Positions 34,054-43,408 are shown, numbered from the stretch's first letter. The stretch: 64,000 nt of DNA from Arcobacter nitrofigilis DSM 7299 (GCF_000092245.1 NC_014166.1:62001-126000); one strand, 5' to 3'. Numbers and translations are program-made. The notes: a model not told the origin generated them from the letters alone.

Positions 34054-34615
34054 TTACTGCTTTTATACTTCCTTCATTTGTTACTTTTTTTCCAGCTAAA
34101 ACTGCATAGGCTTCATTTGAGATATTTATTGTCCCTAAGTTTATAACTGAGTTTGAAGAAGAGTTTTTAAAGTTATAGTTTCCTATATTAAAATCATTAT
34201 CAGAAAGTTTTGCTGTAGTTGCTAATAGACCTGCTGTATTAATACTAGCATTTTTACCAAATAAAACACCATTTGAGTTTAAAATCCAAACTTGACCATT
34301 GGCATTAAGTGCTCCATTGATAACAGATCTTTCATTTCCTATTACTCTGTTTAATGTAATTGAACTTGCATTTGGTTGATTGAAGTTTACTGTTTCATTT
34401 TGTGCAATGTTAAATTTATTCCAATTAATAGTTGCTTTATGGGTGGATTGGTTTATGTTTGTGGTATTTCCATTTTGGGAAATATTTGCAGTTCCACTTG
34501 TAACTACTCCTCCGCTAGGTGCAGCATAAGAGATAGTAACTCCAGCTAATAGAGCTGATACTACCATACTTATCTTTCTTATAAATCTTGATCTATATTC
34601 AAGAAGTTGATTCAT
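34019..34615 (-). pseudogene. Truncated TpsA filamentous-haemagglutinin-like exoprotein
   Basis: Encodes 198 residues: an extended signal peptide (about 1-31, FIRKISMVVSALLAGVTISYA) and a TPS secretion domain with NGNTTNINQSTHKATINWNKF, ERSVINGALNANGQVWILNSNGVLFGK and AGLLATTAKLSDNDF. Such exoproteins normally continue for one to several thousand residues of haemagglutinin repeats, whereas this one stops after NEGSIKAVKGKIHFKRFIK. The last codons run into the barrel part of a tpsB gene in another frame. The secretion domain could still be made and exported to the periplasm, but the surface adhesin and its transporter are lost. Confidence 0.82.
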
Positions 34616-34693
34616 TCTTATTTCCTATATATCTTTTTATACATAAATTATAAAACATGGAAATTAGAATGGCGTTAGAAAATGGTTTTTTTA

Positions 34694-35359
34694 TTAATCT
34701 TTTAGGATATAGCCTATATTTATACTATTGTCTATATGTAAGTTTGGTAGTTTTTTTCTTATTCTATATACAAGTTCTCTTAAGGAATTAAATTTTATAG
34801 ATGCCTCCACATTCCATAAGTGATTTATTAAGATTTCAGGAGAGATATAGGTGTTTTTATTTTGAAGTAATAACTCAAAACATTTTAATTCATTTTTTGT
34901 AAGTTTTATTAACTCATTATTCTCTTCTACTGTTTTATTTATAATATGATATTTATAAGTGGCTATTGTTATATAATCATTATTTTCTTCTATTTCAGTA
35001 TTTGTTTCACAAACCATCAAAATAGCTTCCAAATCCTCTTTTGATACGGGCTTAATAAGATATCCATTGGGTTTTGAAAGTTTTGCCATTTGTAAAATTT
35101 GGCTATCTTTATATGAAGTAATAAATACAATTTTTATGGTTTTGTTTATTTCTCTTAGTCTTTTGGCTATTTGTGTACCATCTAATGCTCCCTTTAGTAA
35201 AATATCCATAAAAACTAAATCAATATTTTCTTTTTCAATAAATTCAAAAAAACCTAAATAACTATTAAATGTAGCTTTTACTGTATGTCCTCTTTTCTCT
35301 AAGGAGTCTTTTAAAAACATCATCATAATTGCTTCATCTTCTAAAATAATAATATTCAA
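34694..35359 (-). CDS. OmpR-type response regulator
   Basis: A 221-residue DNA-binding response regulator. The receiver domain (1-120) has LEDEA acidic residues, phospho-acceptor Asp52 (VFMDILLKG) and the conserved Lys in YLIKPVSKED. A winged-helix output domain follows (about 135-220, KLTKNELKCFELLL, SLRELVYRIRKKLPN, NIGYIL). It diverges from the 7TM-DISM histidine kinase at 35473 with 113 bases between, so the kinase is the probable partner, although divergent arrangement is less usual than an operon. Confidence 0.9.
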   Translation of the reverse strand: MNIIILEDEAIMMMFLKDSLEKRGHTVKATFNSYLGFFEFIEKENIDLVFMDILLKGALDGTQIAKRLREINKTIKIVFITSYKDSQILQMAKLSKPNGYLIKPVSKEDLEAILMVCETNTEIEENNDYITIATYKYHIINKTVEENNELIKLTKNELKCFELLLQNKNTYISPEILINHLWNVEASIKFNSLRELVYRIRKKLPNLHIDNSINIGYILKD

Positions 35360-35472
35360 ACGCTAATCTCTTTCTTTATTCTTCTGCTTTTTATAATATA
35401 TATTCATAACTTAAAACAGTATAATACTTATTTTATTATTATATTACACATAAAATACGAGAAAGGTTTATT

Positions 35473-37323
35473 TTGAGACTATACTATTTAATTATTTTAC
35501 TTGTTAGTTTTTCTTCTGTTTTTGCAACAGAAATTGATTTATCAAATAAAAATTTAACTTATGAAGGTAAAAAGATGAGTTATTTTGAAGATAAAGACTC
35601 ATCTTATACTATAAATAAAATAAAAGAGCTAAATAATAAAAGCTTTACAAAACAAGAAAAAGAAGTTTTTCTTAGGTTTTTTACTGACTCTACTTATTGG
35701 TTTAAATTCGATGCACTTAATAAAACAAATAATAACTTAAAAAGATATTTTGTATTTGATACACCTTGGATAGATTCTATTAATATTTATATATATGATA
35801 ACCAAAATAGATTGACAACTTATAAATTGGGTACCTTATTACCTTTTAAAGAGAGATCAATGAAGATTAATCTTCTAAATCAAGCCCATAACTTCTCTAA
35901 AGGTAAATCAACTGTATATTTACAAATAAAAACAAGAGATCCTTTTATAGTACCTTTTTCAATTTTAAGTGAAAAGAACTTTTATAAAAAAATAATGAAT
36001 ATGGATTTGATAGTAATAAGTACTTATAGTATTGTTTTTGCTATTTTTATTTTTAATATTTTAATATTTATTATTGCAAGATATAAGCCTTATTTTTATT
36101 ATTCATTATATTTATTATCATATCTTTTGATGAGTTTAAGTTATGATAGCCATACTTTTAAATATATATTCTACGACTACCCAAATATTCAAAACTGGAT
36201 GCAATCTCTTACTATACTTTTCTATTTGGTTTTTAGTTTACTTTTTGCTAAATCATTTTTAGAGTTAAAAGATAATTTTCCTAAAATAAATACTTATACA
36301 AACTATATTTTGATTGGACATATTGGAATATGTATTCTTGCTTCTATTTTAGGATATAAATATACTATTTTTTATGCCTCTTGTATTACTCCATTATTTA
36401 GTATCTATATGTTATTTTTAGGAGTTTACTCTTATTTAAAGGGAAATAAAAAAGCAGTATTCTTTACTTTAGCAACTATTTTTGGCTGTACTGGTGCCTT
36501 TTTAACAGCTTCAATTGCAGCTTCTATGATTGATTATAATTGGTACTTGTTTAAAGGAGTGGATATTGGAGTAAGTATAGACTCTATTCTTTTTTCTATT
36601 GCTTTAGCATATAGATATACTTCCTTGAACCTTATTTTAGAAAATACTAAAAAAGAAGTAACTCTACTAAATAAAAACTTAGAGAAAAAAGTTGAAGAGA
36701 GAACAAAAGAGTTAGATATACAAGTAAAAAATAAAACAGTATTATTAAAAGAGTTATCACATAGAATTAAAAACAATTTGCAAATAATAAGTGCCTTGTT
36801 ATCTATGGATAAGGACAAATTAGAGAATGAAAAAGATAAAGATATTTTGGATGAAAATATAAAAAGAATCAAATCAATATCTATCTTATATGAAAACTTC
36901 TTAGAAATAAAAAATCCAAATAAAATTGAGTTAAAAAAGTATATTGAAAAAATCATATCTGAGATCAAAAATAGTTACTCTTCTTTAGATATTCAATATG
37001 ATTTAGATATTCACAAAATCTTGTTAAACCAAAATAGCCTAATCCCAATAGGGCTTGTAATGAATGAGCTAATCTTAAATAGTGTTAAATATGCTTTTAA
37101 ACAAACTCCTAATCCAAAAATTAGTATCTATTTTTCTAAAGATGATAAAAATATAAATTTTATGTATAAAGATAATGGTATTGGAGCAAATATTGATGAA
37201 GTGGAGAGTGGGTTTGGATTTAGTCTTATGAAAACTCTTATCTCTTTTCAATTAAATGGGAAACTTGATTGTAAAAATAATGATGGATTGGAATATAAGA
37301 TTATTTTACCAGCTGACTCATAA
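35473..37323 (+). CDS. 7TM-DISM sensor histidine kinase (HisKA_2 type)
   Basis: A 616-residue membrane kinase with a signal peptide (1-18), a periplasmic 7TMR-DISMED2-like domain (about 25-165), seven membrane helices (about 175-380), a coiled coil, a HisKA_2 dimerisation domain with phospho-acceptor His430 (LSHRIKNNLQIISALLSM), and a HATPase domain with NELILNSVKYAF and DNGIGAN. HisKA_2 kinases often pair with stand-alone or OmpR-like receivers. Translation appears to start at TTG with AAAGG 6 bases upstream. The ligand is unknown. Divergent response regulator at 34694 is the natural candidate partner. Confidence 0.9.
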   Translation: MRLYYLIILLVSFSSVFATEIDLSNKNLTYEGKKMSYFEDKDSSYTINKIKELNNKSFTKQEKEVFLRFFTDSTYWFKFDALNKTNNNLKRYFVFDTPWIDSINIYIYDNQNRLTTYKLGTLLPFKERSMKINLLNQAHNFSKGKSTVYLQIKTRDPFIVPFSILSEKNFYKKIMNMDLIVISTYSIVFAIFIFNILIFIIARYKPYFYYSLYLLSYLLMSLSYDSHTFKYIFYDYPNIQNWMQSLTILFYLVFSLLFAKSFLELKDNFPKINTYTNYILIGHIGICILASILGYKYTIFYASCITPLFSIYMLFLGVYSYLKGNKKAVFFTLATIFGCTGAFLTASIAASMIDYNWYLFKGVDIGVSIDSILFSIALAYRYTSLNLILENTKKEVTLLNKNLEKKVEERTKELDIQVKNKTVLLKELSHRIKNNLQIISALLSMDKDKLENEKDKDILDENIKRIKSISILYENFLEIKNPNKIELKKYIEKIISEIKNSYSSLDIQYDLDIHKILLNQNSLIPIGLVMNELILNSVKYAFKQTPNPKISIYFSKDDKNINFMYKDNGIGANIDEVESGFGFSLMKTLISFQLNGKLDCKNNDGLEYKIILPADS

Positions 37324-37342
37324 GAAAGGCAAGTTAGATTGA

Positions 37343-38575
37343 TTATCTAATTTGTCCATTTCCATAAACTTTAAATTTAAAAGTTGTGAGGTCATTAATT
37401 CCCATTGGTCCTCTTGAGTGAAGTTTATTTGTTGAAATCCCAACTTCAGCACCAAGTCCAAAAGCACCACCATCTGTAAATCTTGTACTTGCATTTGCAT
37501 ATACACAAGCAGAATCAACCTCATCTAAAAACTTATTTATACTGCTATAGTTTTCACTTATTATTGCTTCTGAGTGACCTGAACCATGTTTTGCAATATG
37601 TGCTATTGCATCATCTATATTTTTTACAACTTTGATAGATAAGATATTTGCTAAATATTCTGTATCATAGTCATTTTCACTTGCAGAATGAATATCTATA
37701 TAATTTCTAGTGATACTACAACCTCTCAGTTCCGTACCATTTTTCATAAAGGCTTCATGTAATGGAGGCAAAATATATGCTGCTACATCTTTATGAATAA
37801 GAAGTGTTTCTAAAGCATTACAAGCACTTGGTCTTGAGCATTTTGCATTTATAGATATTGCTATTGCTTTTTCATGATTTGCATCTTTATCAATATATGT
37901 ATGGCAAACTCCCTTATCATGTTTTACAACAGGAACAGTGGCATTTTCACTTACATATTTTATTAAAGCTTCTCCACCTCTTGGGACTATTAAGTCCACA
38001 TATTTGTCTTGTTTTATTAAAAAAGCTACTCCTTCTCTTGAAGAGTCAGGAAGTAAAGAAATAGCATTTTGTGGAAGACCATTATCATCTAATACTTTTC
38101 TTAAAATTGTTGCTATTGCTTTATTTGAGTTTTCAGCTTCTTTTCCACCTTTTAAAACACAAACATTTCCACTTTTAAAACAAAGGGCCGCTGTATCACT
38201 TGTAACATTTGGTCTACTTTCATAAATGATTCCGATAACACCAATTGGTATAGATACTTTTTGAATATTTAAGCCATCTTCCGTAACCCAGCCATCAAGT
38301 GTTCTTCCTACTGGTTCTTTTAGTGCTGCTATTTCTTTTATAGCTTTTGCCATATCCATTACTCTATCACCTGTTAGAAGTAATCTATCCATTAAGGCAG
38401 CATCTAAGTTATTTACTCTTGCATTCTCCATATCTTTTTCATTGTGGTTAATTATGTAATCGCAGTGTTCAATAATAGCCTCAGCCATTTGATTTAGAAC
38501 TTTGTTTTTTACTTCACCACTAAGTGTTGAGATATGTCTGCTTGTCTTTTTTGCTTCTATTAAAAATTGTTGCAT
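37343..38575 (-). CDS. proA: Gamma-glutamyl phosphate reductase
   Basis: Second step of proline synthesis: NADPH reduction of gamma-glutamyl phosphate to glutamate semialdehyde. The 410-residue protein has the aldehyde-dehydrogenase fold with IPIGVIGIIYESRPNVTSD, the catalytic cysteine in SRPSACNALETLLIH, and ASTRFTDGGAFGLGAEVGIS followed by HSRGPMGINDLTTFK, all typical of ProA. The length matches the family. proB is not nearby. It converges with the histidine kinase gene. Confidence 0.96.
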   Translation of the reverse strand: MQQFLIEAKKTSRHISTLSGEVKNKVLNQMAEAIIEHCDYIINHNEKDMENARVNNLDAALMDRLLLTGDRVMDMAKAIKEIAALKEPVGRTLDGWVTEDGLNIQKVSIPIGVIGIIYESRPNVTSDTAALCFKSGNVCVLKGGKEAENSNKAIATILRKVLDDNGLPQNAISLLPDSSREGVAFLIKQDKYVDLIVPRGGEALIKYVSENATVPVVKHDKGVCHTYIDKDANHEKAIAISINAKCSRPSACNALETLLIHKDVAAYILPPLHEAFMKNGTELRGCSITRNYIDIHSASENDYDTEYLANILSIKVVKNIDDAIAHIAKHGSGHSEAIISENYSSINKFLDEVDSACVYANASTRFTDGGAFGLGAEVGISTNKLHSRGPMGINDLTTFKFKVYGNGQIR

Positions 38576-38631
38576 GAAACTCTCTTTTCCAATGTGTTGT
38601 ATATATTTTGACTATTTTAGCTAAAAAATCT

Positions 38632-40569
38632 TTAACTATTTTTTTCAATACTTAAAATTGTATTTTTTAAAGTACTAATAACACTACTTTTATTAATCTC
38701 ATTTAAATCTAAAATAAGATTAAATCCATTTTGTTCTTCTATAATTGTACTATTGCTACTACTTGAAAGTACTTCATAGGTCTGAATAGGATGGGATATC
38801 CCTTTTACATTTAACTCTTCTCTTTTGGTACATTTTATACTATCTTTGATAAACATATATGTTTCACTTGATATTAAAATCTCATCAGGGTTTGCATTTG
38901 ATTCTAACCTAGAGGCTAAGTTCACAACTCCTCCTATAATAGTATAATCAAGTCTATTTTTAGAGCCAAAATTTCCAACTGTACAATATCCACTATTTAT
39001 TCCCATTCTTATATGAACGGGTTTACTTATTCCATCTTTTTGCCATTTTATACGTAGCTCTCCCATGGCTTCTCTCATCTCTATTGCCATATTTATACAA
39101 GAAATAGCATCTTTGGTCTTACCATTTGAAAGTGGATCTCCAAAGAAAACCATAATAGAATCACCTATATACTTATCAATAGTTCCTCCATGTTTTATTA
39201 CAATACTTGACATGATATCTAAGTACTCATTTAAAAGTTGTGTTAAAGTCTCTGTTTCAACACTATCTGTTAAGTCTGTAAAGCCTTGTATATCTGAAAA
39301 AAAGACGGTTAAATATTTTCTTTTAGATTCTAATTGAACATCTTGTTTTCCACTAAAGATTGATTCGAAGATTTGAGGTGATAAATATTTGGAAAGTTTA
39401 TTTGATAAATTTTCTAAAGTATCTTTTTGCTCTTGTATATTAATAAGAGCAGTTTGTAATTCATTTGTTCTACTTTTTATTCTTTGTTCTAGGGTATTTT
39501 GATTCTCTTTTATATTTTGAGACATGTTATTAAATGTTTTTGCTATCTCATTAAACTCTTTATCTTCTTGAATACTTATATTAGCATCATAATCACCATT
39601 TTTCAACTTTTGTACACCATTTTTTAATTTTTTTAATATTATAGTAAGCCTTGATGTAATATATAAAGTTAAAACAAAAGTGATAAAAACAATACTTGCT
39701 ACTAGGGTAAATTCTAGTGTGGATAGATTACTTAAGAATTGGTCAGTTATCTCTTCTATTTTTCTTTCAATTGAAACTGAAACTTGTTTGTTCTCTTTTA
39801 ATATAGAAATTAGTACGTTTACAAGAACTTTTTCTTGTTTTTCTATGTTGTTTATGTCTAAGACAATTTTACCAACTTTTTGTACTGTCTTTTTGTAATT
39901 GGTAAATAAATCAAACAGCTCTTTTTCATCTTTTTTAAGTAGCTCTAGAATGATTTTATCTATAGAACTTATCCATTTTTCATATCTTTCTTTATCTTTA
40001 TGTTGATATAGAGTCTCTTTGCTATAATATTTCAAATCACCAAATTCTTGAACCAAAGTTAGACTTTTTGTCTCTTTTATTAGTTTTTGTAGTTTATTTC
40101 TTGCTTCATCTTCTTTGGGATATACTTTTTTAAACATATTTTGGTGAAAAACATGTTTTTTTTGAAAGTTATATACTTCATCAAAAATTAATTCAATGGT
40201 ATGTTCATTTTCAAATAATTTATCTAAATGGCTTTTTACCTCGTCATTTTGGCGAATATTATGTATTATATTATCAATAAAATCTTTTTTGTTTTTTTTG
40301 AGAATTTCATGTTTTAGTAATTCAAATTTCTTTTCAAAGGAGTTGAAATTTTCTTTTATTTTATCTAAGTTTTTAAGAGAACTTTCTAGTGTTGCTAAAT
40401 TAATTAGTTCATTCATATCTTCTTGAATGTTAATTAATTTAGAAACTTCCTTAGCAAAACTAGCGTTCTCTTTCATGTGATATGTTGTTATTAGACTAAG
40501 GGAACTAATAGAAATAATGAATAGAATTAATATAACAAAACTAAAAATAACTTTTTTTCTTATATTCAT
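38632..40569 (-). CDS. Membrane class III adenylate/guanylate cyclase with HAMP domain
   Basis: Makes a cyclic nucleotide, probably cAMP, in response to a membrane signal. The 645-residue protein has an N-terminal membrane segment (about 7-28), a helical periplasmic region (30-285), a second membrane segment (286-308), HAMP (about 308-360) and a coiled coil. The cyclase domain (about 410-610) has TVFFSDIQGFTDLTDSVE with a metal-binding Asp, GDSIMVFFGDP with the second, and LDYTIIGGVVNLASRLES with transition-state Asn and Arg. The sensor half resembles a chemoreceptor-like helical bundle; the signal is unknown. Single gene, between acuI and proA. Confidence 0.92.
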   Translation of the reverse strand: MNIRKKVIFSFVILILFIISISSLSLITTYHMKENASFAKEVSKLINIQEDMNELINLATLESSLKNLDKIKENFNSFEKKFELLKHEILKKNKKDFIDNIIHNIRQNDEVKSHLDKLFENEHTIELIFDEVYNFQKKHVFHQNMFKKVYPKEDEARNKLQKLIKETKSLTLVQEFGDLKYYSKETLYQHKDKERYEKWISSIDKIILELLKKDEKELFDLFTNYKKTVQKVGKIVLDINNIEKQEKVLVNVLISILKENKQVSVSIERKIEEITDQFLSNLSTLEFTLVASIVFITFVLTLYITSRLTIILKKLKNGVQKLKNGDYDANISIQEDKEFNEIAKTFNNMSQNIKENQNTLEQRIKSRTNELQTALINIQEQKDTLENLSNKLSKYLSPQIFESIFSGKQDVQLESKRKYLTVFFSDIQGFTDLTDSVETETLTQLLNEYLDIMSSIVIKHGGTIDKYIGDSIMVFFGDPLSNGKTKDAISCINMAIEMREAMGELRIKWQKDGISKPVHIRMGINSGYCTVGNFGSKNRLDYTIIGGVVNLASRLESNANPDEILISSETYMFIKDSIKCTKREELNVKGISHPIQTYEVLSSSSNSTIIEEQNGFNLILDLNEINKSSVISTLKNTILSIEKNS

Positions 40570-40609
40570 ATGGGTCTCTTTATTATAAAATAATTAGACC
40601 CTAATGATA

Positions 40610-41584
40610 TTATATTTTTACTAAAAATCTTCCTGAAGCTTTACCTTTAAGTAATGCATCATAGGCATCTTTAATATTATCCAATGATATTTCATTTGTA
40701 AGTTGTTCTAGATTTTCTATTTTAAACTCACTTGCAATTTTTTCCCAAGCTGCAATTTTTTTCTCAATTTTGCACTCAACTGAATCAATACCAATAAGTC
40801 TAACTCCTCTTAAAATAAATGGAAATACATTTGTATTTAATTCAAAAGAAGAAGTTAATCCACAACAAGTAACCACTCCATCATATCTAACTATTTTTAA
40901 TGCTTCTGCTAAAATATTTCCACCAACTGTATCAATTACTCCATCAAATTTTTCACTTCCCATTGGTCTTTTATTTTCCACATCAAATTCACTTCTTAGG
41001 ATAACTTCACTTGCACCCAAATCTTTTAAGAATGGTATTTTATCCTCTTTACCACTAATTGCAGTTGTATTAAATCCAAGTTTATGCAGGATGCTTATTG
41101 CAATACTCCCAACTCCACCTGTAGCTCCTGTTACTAAAATATTTCCTTCTGTAATTCCATTATTTAGTAATTCATTTACACTTAAAGCAGCAGTTAATCC
41201 AGCTGTTCCATAAGTCATAATTTCTCTATCTGTGATAGTATCTGGGATTTTAACTACCCATGAATCTGGAACCTTAACAAACTCTTGATGACCACCATCT
41301 GTATTCATTCCAAGATCATAACCAGTTACTAAAACTTTTTCTCCAACAGAAAATTTATCTGAGTTTGACTTTTCAACTACACCTGCAACATCAATACCTG
41401 TTACATGGGGAAAATTTCTTGTAACCCCTGGATTTCCAACAGAACTTAGAGCATCTTTATAATTAAGTGAAGAGTATGTTGCTTTTATTAAAACTTCATT
41501 TTCTCCAATTGTTGGGATATCTATATCTTTTAATCCTGATTGAAACTTTTTATCTTCTAATTTTTCTACTATATATGCTTTCAT
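40610..41584 (-). CDS. acuI: Acryloyl-CoA reductase, YhdH/YhfP family
   Basis: A 324-residue zinc-free medium-chain NADPH-dependent reductase. Family marks are TYSSLNYKDALSSVGNPGVTR, DVAGVV and the nucleotide-binding VTGATGGVGSIAISILHKLGF (about 149-169). YhdH/AcuI enzymes reduce acryloyl-CoA to propionyl-CoA, which detoxifies acrylate released by DMSP lyases. Its place next to dddY and the shared operator-promoter arrangement make AcuI the best call over a general quinone oxidoreductase. Its promoter fits TTGCTA-N17-TAGACT (41633 to 41605 on the minus strand), with the 41-base element just upstream. Confidence 0.92.
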   Translation of the reverse strand: MKAYIVEKLEDKKFQSGLKDIDIPTIGENEVLIKATYSSLNYKDALSSVGNPGVTRNFPHVTGIDVAGVVEKSNSDKFSVGEKVLVTGYDLGMNTDGGHQEFVKVPDSWVVKIPDTITDREIMTYGTAGLTAALSVNELLNNGITEGNILVTGATGGVGSIAISILHKLGFNTTAISGKEDKIPFLKDLGASEVILRSEFDVENKRPMGSEKFDGVIDTVGGNILAEALKIVRYDGVVTCCGLTSSFELNTNVFPFILRGVRLIGIDSVECKIEKKIAAWEKIASEFKIENLEQLTNEISLDNIKDAYDALLKGKASGRFLVKI

Positions 41585-41630
41585 ATTTATCCTTTGTTTT
41601 TTTTAGTCTATCATAAATATTATCTTCTAG

Positions 41631-41671
41631 CAAGAACTTACAAAAAAGAAATGTACTATCTAAAAAGATAC
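41631..41671 (-). promoter_or_regulatory. Operator-like 41-base element upstream of acuI
   Basis: The 41 bases match the element at 43010-43050 at 36 positions. It lies 47-87 bases before the acuI ATG and touches the predicted -35 box (TTGCTA, plus-strand 41628-41633) in the same register as the dddY copy. It lies in the gap between dddY and acuI, so it points to a separate acuI promoter under the same regulator. Confidence 0.75.
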
Positions 41672-41673
41672 CA

Positions 41674-42954
41674 TTACCATTTTGTATGTGTTAATTCGCA
41701 TTGAATCATCTCACCTCTTTTAGCAGGTGTATTAGGATTTTTTGCTGATTCACACAATAATGTTGTTCCATAATCATTTCTTCTATCATTAGCATTACTT
41801 CTTGCCCAAACTGATACTATTGCTCTCTCTTCTGGTTTTGCTTCACAATTCCCATCAACTTCAAAAGCATGGATTGTATTTTGGTGAAAATACATAAGTG
41901 GATCTTTTTTATAACTACTATCTAACCACATATCATGCTCATGCGCTTGTCCCGAGTCAAATTGAACTTTTCTCATTTTGTCAGTTACTTCTACAGTTTT
42001 TAATAGAGGTGAATCTTCTCTTATTGCAAAGCTTTTAAACTCTTTTACACAAGCTGGAACTCTCATATTATAATAAATCTCTGAAATAGCATGGTTGTGA
42101 TATGGGTAGAAAGTATTAACAGATTGAACAGTCATACCTACTTCTGCGCCTACTTCTTGTCCATTTATTTTTTCAATTCTTAGTAAACCCCATGGTCCAA
42201 ATACTTCCCCATATGCATAACCTCCTCGGATATTTAAGAAGTTCTTTTCATTTCGTTTGCTCTCTTCTGCATACATTGGAAACCAACCAACTGCTGCCCA
42301 AAGATTTGGAAGTGAGTTAGCACTAACGTCATAAGGAAAAACTGAAGGCATTTTTACTTCATCTCCTGTTACCATTTTATAGAAGTTTTTTGTAAACTCA
42401 AGTCCTAATTTTTTTACTTCTTTATTTTTTACTTTTTTGTTAAAGAACTCTTCATAAGTAGTTCTTTTTAGCCATTTTGCAACTGGAGATTTTTCTTCTA
42501 ACTCTCCTCCTGGACTATATATCCAATTTACATCTTCCCTTGCACTAAAGCATGCTTTTGCTTTATCTGGGTTATTTATAACTTGGTAAATATTTTTTAC
42601 CATTAACTTCATATCTCTTCTATCCATGATACACATTTTTTTGATACCTGCACTTGTGTCATACATTGCTTCATCAGAATTTCGGCAATTATTCTCTTTA
42701 GAATTGGTTAAGGCAATTGCATAAGCATTTAAATACTTTAATGTTTCATCCCAAAGGATGTCTACATATTTTTGTTCTTCTTTCGAATACTTAGTTGTTG
42801 TTCCAAGACATTTAAAATTTGCATTTAAAATATCTTTTTTATCTAAGAAAGTTGGTAAATCACCTGCTTTTGCATTTGTCATTAATACAAAAGTAACTAG
42901 TATCATACTTCCCCATTTGATACAGTTGTCTTTTAAAATCTTTACATGGCCCAT
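41674..42954 (-). CDS. dddY: DddY, periplasmic DMSP lyase
   Basis: Cleaves dimethylsulfoniopropionate to dimethyl sulfide and acrylate in the periplasm. The 426-residue protein has a signal peptide (about 12-30, ending TNAKA). The cupin-like core carries FYPYHNHAISEIYYNMR with Tyr283, His286, His288, Glu292 and Tyr294, the spacing I recall for the zinc-binding and catalytic residues of characterised DddY (Tyr260, His263, His265, Glu269, Tyr271). QAHEHDMWLDS and YFHQNTIHAFE carry further His, including the probable last ligand near 357-362. Start ATG has AAAGGAG 6 bases upstream; promoter TTGACC-N17-TAAACT. acuI lies downstream and an HxlR regulator diverges. DddY has been reported in Arcobacter nitrofigilis. 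Confidence 0.92.
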   Translation of the reverse strand: MGHVKILKDNCIKWGSMILVTFVLMTNAKAGDLPTFLDKKDILNANFKCLGTTTKYSKEEQKYVDILWDETLKYLNAYAIALTNSKENNCRNSDEAMYDTSAGIKKMCIMDRRDMKLMVKNIYQVINNPDKAKACFSAREDVNWIYSPGGELEEKSPVAKWLKRTTYEEFFNKKVKNKEVKKLGLEFTKNFYKMVTGDEVKMPSVFPYDVSANSLPNLWAAVGWFPMYAEESKRNEKNFLNIRGGYAYGEVFGPWGLLRIEKINGQEVGAEVGMTVQSVNTFYPYHNHAISEIYYNMRVPACVKEFKSFAIREDSPLLKTVEVTDKMRKVQFDSGQAHEHDMWLDSSYKKDPLMYFHQNTIHAFEVDGNCEAKPEERAIVSVWARSNANDRRNDYGTTLLCESAKNPNTPAKRGEMIQCELTHTKW

Positions 42955-43009
42955 TTTTACTCCTTTAAAGTTAACATTTAGAAAGTTTAGTTAAAATATG
43001 TCAAAAGGT

Positions 43010-43050
43010 CAAGAACTTACTAAAAGTAAATGTACTTACTAAAAAGATAC
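43010..43050 (-). promoter_or_regulatory. Operator-like 41-base element between dddY and hxlR-type gene
   Basis: Lies 56-96 bases before the dddY ATG, abutting its predicted -35 box (TTGACC, plus-strand 43007-43012; -10 TAAACT at 42984-42989). It ends 13 bases before the ATG of the HxlR gene. It contains TTACTAAAA twice as a direct repeat (spacing 18) and a small inverted AGTA-N4-TACT. A second copy lies before acuI. Position just above the -35 suggests activation of dddY/acuI; position over the regulator's own start region suggests autorepression. Confidence 0.75.
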
Positions 43051-43063
43051 TATGGAGTGAACA

Positions 43064-43408
43064 ATGACTAAAAGAATTGATAAAGATTTTCAAGAAATTA
43101 TTGAAAAATGTCCTGTAGAAACAGCACTTGATGCCCTAGCTGGAAAGTGGAAAATACTAATTTTGTGGTATTTGAGAACTGAAACAAAAAGATTTAGTGA
43201 ATTACAAAAACTTCTTCCAAGAACGACACAAAAGATGTTGATACAAAAGTTAAGAGAACTTGAAGAAGATGGAGTAGTTCATCGTGAAGTTTATCCTGTC
43301 GTTCCACCAAAGGTTGAATATTCGTTAACTGATTATGGGAAAACATTAAAACCAATATTAAAACAACTGTATTTATGGGGTGAAATTCATAAAAACAAGG
43401 ATTTATAA
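43064..43408 (+). CDS. HxlR-family transcriptional regulator, probable DMSP/acrylate regulator
   Basis: A 114-residue winged-helix regulator of the HxlR type, with the signature [22 protein letters not shown] (Cys15) and [28 protein letters not shown], then the wing [21 protein letters not shown]. HxlR proteins respond to aldehydes, oxidants or aromatic compounds, often through the N-terminal cysteine. It diverges from dddY with 109 bases between. The repeated 41-base element in that gap and before acuI is its likely binding site, and acrylate or DMSP its likely inducer; both points are inference. Confidence 0.9.
   Translation: MTKRIDKDFQEIIEKCPVETALDALAGKWKILILWYLRTETKRFSELQKLLPRTTQKMLIQKLRELEEDGVVHREVYPVVPPKVEYSLTDYGKTLKPILKQLYLWGEIHKNKDL

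Noticed and set aside
37858-38225. Plus-strand open frames opposite proA
   Set aside because: Antisense shadows of a well-conserved gene with no start signals.
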